DNA of 64,000 nucleotides. Source: Candidatus Stramentimicrobium fermentans (GTDB lineage: Bacteria > Atribacterota > Phoenicimicrobiia > Phoenicimicrobiales > Stramentimicrobiaceae). Below the pieces are notes generated by a model that saw nothing but the letters and a program-made list of their open reading frames with translations, was not told where the DNA came from and made no database searches. Position 1 is the first letter of the stretch. Each line of letters begins with the position of its first letter. A program made the position numbers and the translations under genes. Positions 1 to 7,896 of the stretch are shown one piece after another. The stretch is from positions 1 through 64,000 of the forward strand of contig JAAYOB010000017.1 of the NCBI GenBank assembly GCA_012520575.1, read 5' to 3'.

Positions 1-1
1 A

Positions 2-1063
2 ATCGGTAATGAGGCAATATTTACTAAAGAAAAACCGGCTCAGACCGGTCTTACCGGAATGGATCTGGTACGGTTAGGATTGGAGAGGAGCCGTTCGGCT
101 CGGGAGGCCCTGGATACCATTATCAAATTATTAGAGGAGTATGGGCAGGGAGGAAGTTGCGGTTATAGATACAAGCTATATTATATGAACAGCTTTATTA
201 TCGCTGATAAGAAAGAAGCGTTTGTCTTGGAAACGGTAAAAAGATGGTGGGCTTGGAAGAGGGTTAAAGATACCTGGAGTATATCTAATGTCATTTCTTT
301 GAGACGGGATTATGACGAATGTTCAGCCGGATTGATAAAAAATGCCGTTGAGAAGGGCTATTGTAAGAGTGACAATGATTTTGACTTCAGAGAATGTTAT
401 TCCGATAAATTTATGACCTGGGCGGCAAAGGGAAGAGAAAGAGAAAAACGTTCCCGGGAGCTGCTCTCTCGACAGGATAAAAAGCTTAACCTGCAGGATT
501 TCACCGGTATTCTTAGAGACCATGGAGAGAATTGTGATAACCAAAAGTGGTCACCGGACAAGAGCGGGGCTACTTTGTGCCTGCATTCTAAAGATCCGTT
601 AACCAACAGAACTCAATCGGTATGTTCTATGGTCGCTGAACTCAATCCGGAGAATAACTTCTATCTTACCACCGGGGCTTCTAACCCCTGCCTTAGCCCT
701 TTCTTCCCGATTTTTACTAAAGATACCGGGGTACCGGAAGGCTATCGGGAGGGCGGAGAATTATATAATCCGGAATCGTTCTGGTGGCAATGTGAGAAAT
801 ATCATCGCCTTGCTTTATGGTGTTTTCCCGATGCTCTATCTCAAATAAGTCCGTTATACAGGGATTTTGAAGGTAAAATAATAGACAGATTAAAAAAGAA
901 TAACTTCACAGCCAATCAGAAAGAGATTGATGGATATTTTAAAGAGGTAAGGGAAATGATTTCAGGGTGGGGTGGGCGGCTGGAAGGAGTTATTCCGGAA
1001 AAGACCAATTGGCTTTATCGCTATTACTGGCAAAGATATAATAAGTTAAACAGAATTACCTAA
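2..1063 (+). CDS. Secernin-type C69 dipeptidase, 5'-truncated by window edge
   Basis: The frame is open from the first bases of the window, so this is the C-terminal part of a longer protein; the ATG at position 59 is internal. The pattern of a GMDLVRLGLER-like helix, a LLEEYGQGG turn, NSFIIADKKEAFVLET and a W-rich segment followed by SISN matches the secernin branch of peptidase family C69 (N-terminal nucleophile dipeptidases). The later TNRTQSVCSMVAEL and TTGASNPCLSPFFP stretches fit the same family. The nucleophilic Cys would lie in the missing N-terminus. Probable role: hydrolysis of dipeptides, consistent with the peptide and amino acid genes downstream. Family call is confident; substrate is unknown. 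Confidence 0.75.
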   Translation: MGNEAIFTKEKPAQTGLTGMDLVRLGLERSRSAREALDTIIKLLEEYGQGGSCGYRYKLYYMNSFIIADKKEAFVLETVKRWWAWKRVKDTWSISNVISLRRDYDECSAGLIKNAVEKGYCKSDNDFDFRECYSDKFMTWAAKGREREKRSRELLSRQDKKLNLQDFTGILRDHGENCDNQKWSPDKSGATLCLHSKDPLTNRTQSVCSMVAELNPENNFYLTTGASNPCLSPFFPIFTKDTGVPEGYREGGELYNPESFWWQCEKYHRLALWCFPDALSQISPLYRDFEGKIIDRLKKNNFTANQKEIDGYFKEVREMISGWGGRLEGVIPEKTNWLYRYYWQRYNKLNRIT

Positions 1064-1109
1064 ACTCAAATCAAAAAGGAAAAATGAAAGGATTAACAGG
1101 AGAGGTAAT

Positions 1110-1348
1110 ATGTTAGAAATAGCGGAAGAGTTAAGAGCTGCCCTTCAGAGGTATAATGATGGAAGATGGAGAGGGTTGCTATCTCTGTTATTTCCTATGG
1201 ACAGGATAACTGCACTGAGATGAAAGAGAGTACCGATAGAGTTCTTTATACAGTATATGATATGCGCTACCCGGAATTGAGGGAATCTATAATGCACGAC
1301 GAACATTTTAATAATATTGCCCGCTATATGAACTTGGCAGCACCCTAA
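1110..1348 (+). pseudogene. Small unrecognised ORF, possibly frameshifted
   Basis: An ATG at 1110 follows an AGGAGAGG ribosome-binding site and reads 37 codons to 1223. A second frame, open from before 1166 to 1348, continues with an acidic, well-formed 60-residue stretch ending MNLAAP. One base change around 1160-1170 would join the two into one protein of about 78 residues. I do not recognise either part. It may be a recently broken small gene, a sequencing error, or chance. Confidence 0.25.
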
Positions 1349-1421
1349 GCACAAATAGCAGAATTAGAAGTACTCCCCTTGTAAATATATATTTTTTCTC
1401 TTTAAATTATAGTAGAACATA

Positions 1422-1430
1422 TGCTATAAT
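1422..1430 (+). promoter_or_regulatory. Extended -10 promoter candidate for the liv operon
   Basis: TGCTATAAT is a perfect extended -10 element (TGn plus TATAAT). The -35 position holds only a weak TTTAAA at 1401-1406 (18 bp spacing), as expected when an extended -10 is used. It would give a leader of about 180 nt before the binding-protein gene at 1617. The rest of 1349-1616 is AT-rich and without a recognisable gene. Confidence 0.45.
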
Positions 1431-1510
1431 CAAAAAATATAACAAATCTTCAAATTATCAATAATAAGCTACTATTGTTCTTCCGGTTTCAACTTATTGA
1501 TGAAATAGAA

Positions 1511-1518
1511 GGGAGGTG
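1511..1518 (+). promoter_or_regulatory. Shine-Dalgarno-like element far upstream of livK
   Basis: GGGAGGTG complements the 3' end of 16S rRNA but lies about 98 nt upstream of the ATG at 1617, which has its own site (AAAGGAGAT, 1603-1611). No well-placed start codon follows it. An in-frame open stretch runs from here to a TGA overlapping the livK ATG (ATGA, 1617-1620), so a leader peptide is possible, but a STAB-SD-type mRNA stabiliser fits better because three other binding-protein genes here have the same arrangement. Confidence 0.4.
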
Positions 1519-1616
1519 GTCATAACAAATAAAACGGGAAGAATGAATAGATTTTTTTGCTTATTTTATGATTTTGGTTTTGCTAAAATTATTTTAAAAA
1601 ATAAAGGAGATAAAAA

Positions 1617-2780
1617 ATGAATTTATTCAAAAAACTCGGCATTACTTTGCTGCTGATTTCCCTGGTTTTAAGCATAAGCGCACCAGCCGCATTTGCCTTT
1701 GATACCATTAAGATCGGTTCCCTGGTAGCGCTTACCGGAGACTGGGCGGCTTATGGACAGACCGAGGAGAGATCCGGCCAATTAGCCGTTGATGAGATCA
1801 ATGCGGCAGGCGGGGTCCTGGGCAAGCAGGTAGAACTAGTGGTATATGATTTTCGGACCAGGGAAGAAGATGCCGTTAATGCAGTTCGACGTATGATTGA
1901 GGTAGATAAGGTTGTTGCTATAGTAGGTGCCAATGGCAGCGGTATAAATAATGCTACAAAATCCGTAGTTAATGCACTTAAAGTTCCTCAGTTGGGAACT
2001 GTGTCAACCAATCCGGATGTTACCGTAGACCCCAACACCGGGAAAGCCTATCCCTATTCTTTCCGAATCTGCTTTACTGATCCCTATCAGGGAAAACTAA
2101 TCGCCTTTTTTGCGGCTAACAATCTGGAGAGAATGAATGCTGCTATCCTTTATGATATCGGAAGCGATTATTCCCATGGTCTTCGTGAATTCTTCATTGA
2201 AAATTATGAAAATTATGGTGGTAATATTGTAGCAGACCTGGCTTTCCGAGCAGGAACAGATGTGGATTTTCGTGCTCAGCTTACCGAGATTAAAGATAAA
2301 AAAGCCGATGTGCTGATTCTTCCCGATATGGGCAAAGAGATGGCTCTTATCATGAAACAGGCACGTGAATTGGGCATGGATGATATCATATTTGTAGGCG
2401 GAGACGGTTATGGTGAATTTATGTGGGAGATTGCCGGAGATGCTATGGAAAACTCCTATTGGATTAACCATGTGGCACCCGAAGACCCGGCTATGGCTCC
2501 TTTCTTTGCTGCTTATAAAGAAAAATACAAAGATGAATGTAAAGAGTTTACCAACGGAATTTTGGCTTATGACGGTGTCTATCTGTTAGTCGATGCTATC
2601 CGACGCGCCGGTTCCGAAGACCCAACCGCTATCGCAGAAGCCTTGGCGGCCAGTGATCATGTACAACTTCACCATGCCGTTATTACTATGGATGAGTTCC
2701 ATAATCCCAAGGATAAAGAAGGAATAGTATTGATTGCCAAAGAGGGGAGAGGGCAATTCTTTACCAAGATACAGCCCTAA
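1617..2780 (+). CDS. livK: Branched-chain amino acid ABC transporter, substrate-binding protein
   Basis: A 387-residue periplasmic binding protein of the Peripla_BP_6/LivJ-K family. Residues 1-27 form a signal peptide (KK near the N-terminus, hydrophobic core, AFA cleavage site). The mature start IKIGSLVALTGDWAAYG, then a QLAVDEINAAGG segment, is the family hallmark. It captures leucine/isoleucine/valine or related amino acids in the periplasm and delivers them to the LivHM permease encoded next. It heads the operon and is followed by a hairpin (2827-2860), which would give it more mRNA than the membrane genes. Start supported by AAAGGAGAT. Family and role are firm; the exact ligand is not readable. 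Confidence 0.9.
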   Translation: MNLFKKLGITLLLISLVLSISAPAAFAFDTIKIGSLVALTGDWAAYGQTEERSGQLAVDEINAAGGVLGKQVELVVYDFRTREEDAVNAVRRMIEVDKVVAIVGANGSGINNATKSVVNALKVPQLGTVSTNPDVTVDPNTGKAYPYSFRICFTDPYQGKLIAFFAANNLERMNAAILYDIGSDYSHGLREFFIENYENYGGNIVADLAFRAGTDVDFRAQLTEIKDKKADVLILPDMGKEMALIMKQARELGMDDIIFVGGDGYGEFMWEIAGDAMENSYWINHVAPEDPAMAPFFAAYKEKYKDECKEFTNGILAYDGVYLLVDAIRRAGSEDPTAIAEALAASDHVQLHHAVITMDEFHNPKDKEGIVLIAKEGRGQFFTKIQP

Positions 2781-2826
2781 CTTATCCTATTATCTTGCGT
2801 ATTATGTGTGAAAGCTGATTATTTTT

Positions 2827-2860
2827 AACGGGCACGAAGGGATGGTTTGTGCCCGTTTTT
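2827..2860 (+). terminator. Hairpin between livK and livH (leaky terminator)
   Basis: A 9-bp perfect stem (AACGGGCAC at 2827-2835, GTGCCCGTT at 2849-2857) with a 13-nt loop followed by a T run to 2860 has the form of a rho-independent terminator. Since the permease genes follow directly with no other promoter visible, it probably attenuates or protects the 3' end of livK mRNA. Confidence 0.75.
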
Positions 2861-2881
2861 AATATAGAAAGAGGTGAGAGC

Positions 2882-3763
2882 TTGGGAATTTTAATACAGC
2901 AGATCATAAATGGTCTATCTCTGGGTTCAGTCTATGCGCTTATTGCAGTCGGCTACTCTCTGGTCTACTCCATTCTTATGTTCTCCAATTTTGCCCATGG
3001 CGGTTTTTTAGTCATAGGGGGATATATCTGCTACTTTGTACTTAAAGATATGGGCGCCGGGATATTAATAGCCGGCTTCTTATCCCTGCTCGGTGCAGGA
3101 GCTGCTGCAATCCTGACCGAAAGACTGGCTTATAAACCAATTAGAGAAAAAACCAACAACACCCTTTATCTTTTAATTGCTTCAATGGGAATGAGTATTG
3201 TAATTGAAAATATATTTGTAGTTACTATAGGCGGAAGATTCCGTGCATTGCCGGATATAATACCTACTACCCCGATTCACCTATCCGGTATGGCTACCAT
3301 CAGTGCCTTTGACCTCATTTCTCTCTTAGCGGCGGTAGTCTTTTTGAGTATATTACAGTTAATACTGGTGAAAACCAAATGGGGTTTAGCCATCAGGGCT
3401 GCTGCCTATAATCTGAGAATCGCCAGTCTGATGGGAGTCAATGTTAACCTGCTCATATCCCTTACCTTTTTTATTGCCGGTACATTGGCTTCAGTGGGGG
3501 GAATCTTTCTGGCAGTTAGATATACTCTTTACCCACAGTTGGGAGGTATCACCATTAAAGCCTTTGTGGCGGCAGTGATAGGAGGGTTGGGCTCTCTGCC
3601 CGGAGCCGTGGTGGGCAGTATTATATTGGGGCTGGCAGAGATGTTGACCGCCGGTTTTATTTCCAGTCAATTACGTGACTTAGTGGTATTTTTCTTTCTG
3701 GTTATTACTCTGTTGGTTCGTCCTCAGGGACTGTTTGGCAAAGATGTCGGCGAGAAAGTTTAA
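2882..3763 (+). CDS. livH: Branched-chain amino acid ABC transporter permease LivH
   Basis: A 293-residue polytopic membrane protein of the BPD_transp_2 family. It begins GILIQQIINGLSLGSVYALI and has the FAHGGF motif near residue 40 typical of LivH; the C-terminus (LLVRPQGLFGK) is also characteristic. It pairs with LivM in the inner membrane. I chose the TTG at 2882 because AGAGGTGAG lies just upstream; an in-frame GTG at 2849 falls inside the terminator stem and has no ribosome-binding site. About eight hydrophobic segments. The livM gene begins 12 bp after its stop. Confidence 0.9.
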   Translation: MGILIQQIINGLSLGSVYALIAVGYSLVYSILMFSNFAHGGFLVIGGYICYFVLKDMGAGILIAGFLSLLGAGAAAILTERLAYKPIREKTNNTLYLLIASMGMSIVIENIFVVTIGGRFRALPDIIPTTPIHLSGMATISAFDLISLLAAVVFLSILQLILVKTKWGLAIRAAAYNLRIASLMGVNVNLLISLTFFIAGTLASVGGIFLAVRYTLYPQLGGITIKAFVAAVIGGLGSLPGAVVGSIILGLAEMLTAGFISSQLRDLVVFFFLVITLLVRPQGLFGKDVGEKV

Positions 3764-3775
3764 GGAGGCCAATCT

Positions 3776-4663
3776 ATGTCTGCTTATACCGAAGGAATTA
3801 TTTGTGTACTCTGCATTAATGCTATTGCTGTAATGGGAGTTTCTCTGGTTACCGGTTATACGGGGATTTTCAGCCTGGGGCATGCCGGATATATGGCGAT
3901 AGGGGCATACACAGCAGCTATCCTTACCGCAAGATATAGTTTTTATTTTATTCCCGCAATAGTGGCAGGGGGTTTATTGGCAGCCCTGATAGCTTATATA
4001 ATAGGTGTCCCTACTCTCAAGCTAGTGGGAGATTATTATGCCATTGCCTCCATCGGTTTGGGTGAAGCCATTCGCTTAATCTTAGAAAATGGCGGAACTT
4101 TCACCCGAGGGGCAAGAGGATTTCCCGGGATACCGAATTATACCAATTTAACTGTGGCGGTCTGTTCTTTTGTTATTATGGCTTTTTTAATGTTTAATCT
4201 TATCAATGGCAGATTCGGTAGGGCTTTTAAGGCCTGCCGCGATGATTATATTGCTGCCTCTCTATTAGGTTATAATACCGCTAAATATCGTATTTTGAGT
4301 CTGGTTATATCGGGTTTTTATTGTGGAGTAGCGGGAGCCTTACTGGGAGGATTTCTTTTGTATATTAAACCGCTTATGTTTGATATGATGAAATCTACCG
4401 AGCTCACCTCGGTGGTGGTCTTTGGGGGGTTAGGCTCTATGTCGGGCACCTTGTTGGGAATGGTTATAATAACCTTAATTACAGAGGTTTTTCGTCCCAT
4501 ATCTCAGTATCGTATGCTGATCTATGGAGCAATTTTAGTCATTATTATGGTTCTTCGCCCAGAGGGAATTATGGGACAATATGAGTTTGGTCCCGGCATG
4601 TTCAAGGCGATAAAAGAAAAATTTAAAGGCGACCATTATTCTGAAGAGGGCAGGAAAGTGTGA
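3776..4663 (+). CDS. livM: Branched-chain amino acid ABC transporter permease LivM
   Basis: A 295-residue polytopic membrane protein, second permease of the liv system. The segment TGYTGIFSLGHAGYMAIGAYTAA near residues 25-48 is the LivM signature, and the end carries VLRPEGIMG. It forms the membrane channel with LivH. Start ATG is preceded by AAGGAGG. Its TGA overlaps the next gene's ATG (TGATG at 4661-4665), indicating translational coupling. Confidence 0.92.
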   Translation: MSAYTEGIICVLCINAIAVMGVSLVTGYTGIFSLGHAGYMAIGAYTAAILTARYSFYFIPAIVAGGLLAALIAYIIGVPTLKLVGDYYAIASIGLGEAIRLILENGGTFTRGARGFPGIPNYTNLTVAVCSFVIMAFLMFNLINGRFGRAFKACRDDYIAASLLGYNTAKYRILSLVISGFYCGVAGALLGGFLLYIKPLMFDMMKSTELTSVVVFGGLGSMSGTLLGMVIITLITEVFRPISQYRMLIYGAILVIIMVLRPEGIMGQYEFGPGMFKAIKEKFKGDHYSEEGRKV

Positions 4664-5439
4664 TGGCAAAAAAATCCAATCAGAATGTTTTACAATTAGA
4701 AAACCTAACTAAATATTTCGGTGGAGTGCCGGCAGTAAATGATATCAGTTTTTCTATAGAGGAAGGAAAGTTAGCAGGACTTATCGGTCCCAACGGTGCC
4801 GGTAAGACTACCATATTTAATCTTATAACCGGAGTATATCCTCCCGATAGCGGAAAAATATTATTCTGGGGTGAAGATATTACCTATTTAAAAACTTACC
4901 AGGCTATTGGCAGAAATATGGCCAGGACTTTTCAAAATCTTAGACTCTTTCCCCATTCTACCGCCTTGGAGAATGTAATGGTAGCCCTACAGCAGCACCA
5001 TTCTTATTCTTTTATTGAGGCTATTACTCATTTGGGTGGGTGGGGCAAGAAAGAGAGAGAAATTAAAGCAAAGAGTATGGATATTTTGGATAGAGTGGGC
5101 TTGGCGGATAGGGCTAATCAGAAAGCCAGGACTCTTCCTTATGGTATGCAGCGCAGACTGGAGATTGCCCGGGCGCTGGCCTTGGAGCCCAAATTTTTAT
5201 TTCTGGATGAACCTGCTGCCGGAATGAATCCGGAAGAGGTTAATGCTTTAAATACTCTTATTCTTGGTATCCATAAAGAATTAAAATTTACCATACTGGT
5301 AATTGAGCACCATATGGATTTAGTTATGGAAATCTGTTCTCATATTATCTGTATGAACTTTGGTACCAAGATTGCGGAAGGCAATCCAATGGAGATTCAG
5401 AGCCATCCTGAAGTTCTAAAGGCATATCTGGGTGAATAG
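4663..5439 (+). CDS. livG: Branched-chain amino acid ABC transporter ATPase LivG
   Basis: A cytoplasmic ABC ATPase of 258 residues. Walker A GPNGAGKTT (about residue 43), the LivG-type signature YGMQRRLEIARAL, Walker B FLFLDEPAAGMNP and the H-loop histidine in IEHHMDL are all intact. The long insert between the Q-loop and signature typical of LivG is present. One of two ATPases energising the LivHM permease. An in-frame GTG lies one codon upstream, but the ATG overlapping the livM stop is the simpler start. Confidence 0.92.
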   Translation: MAKKSNQNVLQLENLTKYFGGVPAVNDISFSIEEGKLAGLIGPNGAGKTTIFNLITGVYPPDSGKILFWGEDITYLKTYQAIGRNMARTFQNLRLFPHSTALENVMVALQQHHSYSFIEAITHLGGWGKKEREIKAKSMDILDRVGLADRANQKARTLPYGMQRRLEIARALALEPKFLFLDEPAAGMNPEEVNALNTLILGIHKELKFTILVIEHHMDLVMEICSHIICMNFGTKIAEGNPMEIQSHPEVLKAYLGE

Positions 5440-5453
5440 GAGGGTGAATGGTG

Positions 5454-6197
5454 ATGAATGAGCGGCCAATACTGGAAATTAAAGACCTCCATGTCAGTTA
5501 TGGAGCAATTAAAGCATTAAATAATGTCTCTCTCTATATTGAAGAAGGGGAAATTGTCAGTGTCATCGGGTCTAATGGGGCGGGTAAATCAACCCTTATG
5601 CAGGCTATTATGGGGTTGGTTCCCCGTGAACGTGGTGAAATTTTCTTAAAAGGAGAACCTTTAGCCAGAAAAAGTTATCAGGTAATTAACCAGGGCATTA
5701 CCCTTACTCCTGAAGGGAGACAGGTTTTTGCCCCACTTACCGTCTATGAGAATTTAATGATGGGCGCTTTTTCCAGGAAAGATAGGGATAAGCTGGAAGA
5801 GGATATGAACTGGATATTTTCTCTTTTTCCGATTCTAAAAGAACGGCAACAACAGTATGCGGGAACCCTCTCCGGTGGAGAGCAGCAGATGTTAGCAATA
5901 GCCAGGTCTTTAATGTCCAGACCAAAAATACTCTTGCTGGATGAACCGTCCCTGGGGCTGGCGCCAATTATCATTAAGGATATATTTGAGGAACTGCGTA
6001 GAATTAACGCGGAAAAAGTTACTATTCTGCTGGTAGAACAGAATGCCCGGCAGGCATTAAAACTTTCCCACAGAGTTTATGTGATTCAGACCGGCAATAT
6101 CATTCTGCAGGGAGATTCTAAGGAGTTACTATCCCACCCTGATGTTGAGGCCGCCTATCTCGGTTTAAGAAAAAAATCTGCCATTCCCTGTGATTGA
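5454..6197 (+). CDS. livF: Branched-chain amino acid ABC transporter ATPase LivF
   Basis: A 247-residue ABC ATPase, last gene of the liv operon. Walker A GSNGAGKST, signature LSGGEQQMLAIARSL and Walker B ILLLDEPSLGLAP are intact; the H-loop region reads VEQNARQAL, the usual LivF variant lacking His. AGGAGG at 5438-5443 is better spaced for the ATG at 5454 than for the in-frame ATG at 5448. Works with LivG. No convincing terminator follows; 6198-6377 is AT-rich. Confidence 0.92.
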   Translation: MNERPILEIKDLHVSYGAIKALNNVSLYIEEGEIVSVIGSNGAGKSTLMQAIMGLVPRERGEIFLKGEPLARKSYQVINQGITLTPEGRQVFAPLTVYENLMMGAFSRKDRDKLEEDMNWIFSLFPILKERQQQYAGTLSGGEQQMLAIARSLMSRPKILLLDEPSLGLAPIIIKDIFEELRRINAEKVTILLVEQNARQALKLSHRVYVIQTGNIILQGDSKELLSHPDVEAAYLGLRKKSAIPCD

Positions 6198-6377
6198 GTT
6201 AAAATACATAGTGCGGATTAAATTAAATCAAAATATCTGTAGAATTTCTAATCAACCGTTAAAATTGATAATCGGTTTTAAATAAATCGGTTAAATTTCT
6301 TTCTTTATGAGCAGTATGGAACCCATTGTTATATAAAATAAATATTCTATTTGGAAAAATGAGGAAAGGGGAACTTA

Positions 6378-7499
6378 ATGGTAGATAAAAAGAGGTTAGT
6401 GGAATCATTCATGGAATTGGTGAAGATAGATAGTATTTCCGGAGAAGAAAAGAATTTAGCAGACTTTTTGGTAGAAAAATTGAAGGAATTGGGTTTGGAG
6501 GTTAGAGTAGACCGGGCAGGCGAGAAGGCAGAATCAGATAGTGGTAATGTTATAGCTTATTTAAGGGGAGATGCAAAAGAGGCAGTTCCTATTCTATTCT
6601 CAGCCCATATGGATACCGTTGTTCCCGGGAAAAATATTAAGCCGAAATTTGATGGAAACAAGATAACCAGTAGCGGTGACACCATTTTAGGGGCAGATGA
6701 CAAAGCTGCCATAGCTGCAATATTAGAAGCATTACGAATTATTAATGAGAACAATATTTCTCATGGTGATATTGAAATAGTCTTTTCTATTTGCGAAGAG
6801 ATAGGTTTATTAGGTGCCAAGAATCTGGATATCTCCAGTTTAAAGGCTCGGATGGCATTTGTTTTAGATTCCGGCGGGCAAGTTGGTAAGATTATCAATG
6901 AAGCACCTTACCATAATGATATAAAAATAGTTATTTATGGAAAAGCTGCTCATGCCGGAGCCAATCCCGAAGAGGGAATCAATGCCATTAAGGTCGCAGG
7001 GGTTGCCCTTTCCCGGATGGCTTTAGGCCGATTAGAAGAGGATACCACTGCCAATATAGGAATTATTTCCGGTGGCAAGGCCTCTAATATTGTTCCGGAT
7101 GAAGTGATATTAAAAGGAGAACTCAGAAGTAAAAGCGAAGAAAAATTGGAAAAGTATACCAGCGAATTAAAACAGGTAATAGAAACCACTGTTCAGGAGT
7201 TTAACGCCAGGACAGAAGTTAAAGTTGAGAGGGGATACTATGGGTATCACCTGTCCGCTGATAGCGAAGTAATAAAAACTGCTATAAAGGCAGCTGAAGA
7301 GATAGATTTAAAGCCGGTATTGCTTCCCAGTGGAGGGGGAAGCGATGCCAATGTCTTTAACAGATTAGGTTTTCCAGCAACTAATCTAGCTATAGGAATA
7401 GAGAAGGCACATACAGTTGAGGAATATATTATGGTTGACAGTCTGATCAAATCGGTTGAATATATCCTATCTATTATAAAAACCGCAGCTTCTGCATAA
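6378..7499 (+). CDS. PepT-like M20 family metallopeptidase
   Basis: A 373-residue zinc peptidase of family M20/M28 resembling tripeptidase PepT-type proteins. Visible dinuclear metal-site residues: His77 and Asp79 in SAHMDT, Asp107 in GADDKAA, the general-base/metal pair Glu140-Glu141 in CEEIGLLG, Asp in VLDSGG, and a C-terminal His in EKAHTVEEY. The middle third is the dimerisation domain. It would release amino acids from short peptides in the cytoplasm, in keeping with the adjacent liv transporter. ATG preceded by GAGGAAAGGGG. Family firm; substrate size inferred. Confidence 0.88.
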   Translation: MVDKKRLVESFMELVKIDSISGEEKNLADFLVEKLKELGLEVRVDRAGEKAESDSGNVIAYLRGDAKEAVPILFSAHMDTVVPGKNIKPKFDGNKITSSGDTILGADDKAAIAAILEALRIINENNISHGDIEIVFSICEEIGLLGAKNLDISSLKARMAFVLDSGGQVGKIINEAPYHNDIKIVIYGKAAHAGANPEEGINAIKVAGVALSRMALGRLEEDTTANIGIISGGKASNIVPDEVILKGELRSKSEEKLEKYTSELKQVIETTVQEFNARTEVKVERGYYGYHLSADSEVIKTAIKAAEEIDLKPVLLPSGGGSDANVFNRLGFPATNLAIGIEKAHTVEEYIMVDSLIKSVEYILSIIKTAASA

Positions 7500-7887
7500 A
7501 TGTTTAAAAAAATATTTGGCATAATACTGATAAGAATCAAAATAGCAAAGATATAACGAAGCGGAAGCTTTGCAGGAGATAAGCCTTTTATGCACAAAAT
7601 CAAACAAGAACAAAAGACCGGTATGAGCCAACTGGTGGAGGTACGTCTCATCGGTTAGGTTAATTACTATTTGAACTGAACGGCCGTATATCCAAAGGTA
7701 CGTACGGTGGTGTGAGAGGAGCTAAGATTTTTAGAAAATTGCATATTTATTTAGTCCCTTCAAATAGAAAAATGCTTACAACAATTGAATTTTATGGTAT
7801 ACATAATATGTATACAGTTGTAATGGGACACATTTTTTAACTGTCTATTTGTAACAACAATATCATTTTCATTTATTCAAACAGGAA
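7500..7887 (+). other. Intergenic region holding intron remnant, otherwise no gene
   Basis: No credible ORF. It contains the group II intron 3' remnant at 7678-7719, preceded by a short open stretch ending at the TAG at 7657-7659 that might be decayed intron-encoded protein sequence. The last 150 bp are AT-rich and presumably carry the promoter of the next gene; I see no consensus box that I would defend. Confidence 0.5.
7678..7719 (+). mobile_element. Group II intron domain V remnant
   Basis: A 35-nt segment beginning GAACGGCCGTA and ending GTACGTACGGTGGTG folds as group II intron domain V: lower stem CCGTA/TACGG, a CG bulge on the 3' side, upper stem closing a CAAA tetraloop. It is followed by the usual TGTGAGAGG junction. 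A short CTAA/TTAG hairpin after it may be a decayed domain VI. The reverse transcriptase and domains I-III are absent from the 178 bp upstream, so this is a 3' fragment and not a mobile intron. Confidence 0.7.
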
Positions 7888-7896
7888 TTGAATCGG

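Noticed and set aside
2849..2881. GTG at 2849 as the livH start
   Set aside because: It lies inside the 3' arm of the terminator stem and has no ribosome-binding site; TTG 2882 has AGAGGTGAG.
7247..7651. 134-codon ORF on the minus strand overlapping the M20 peptidase end
   Set aside because: It is antisense to a well-supported gene and shows no recognisable domain or ribosome-binding site.
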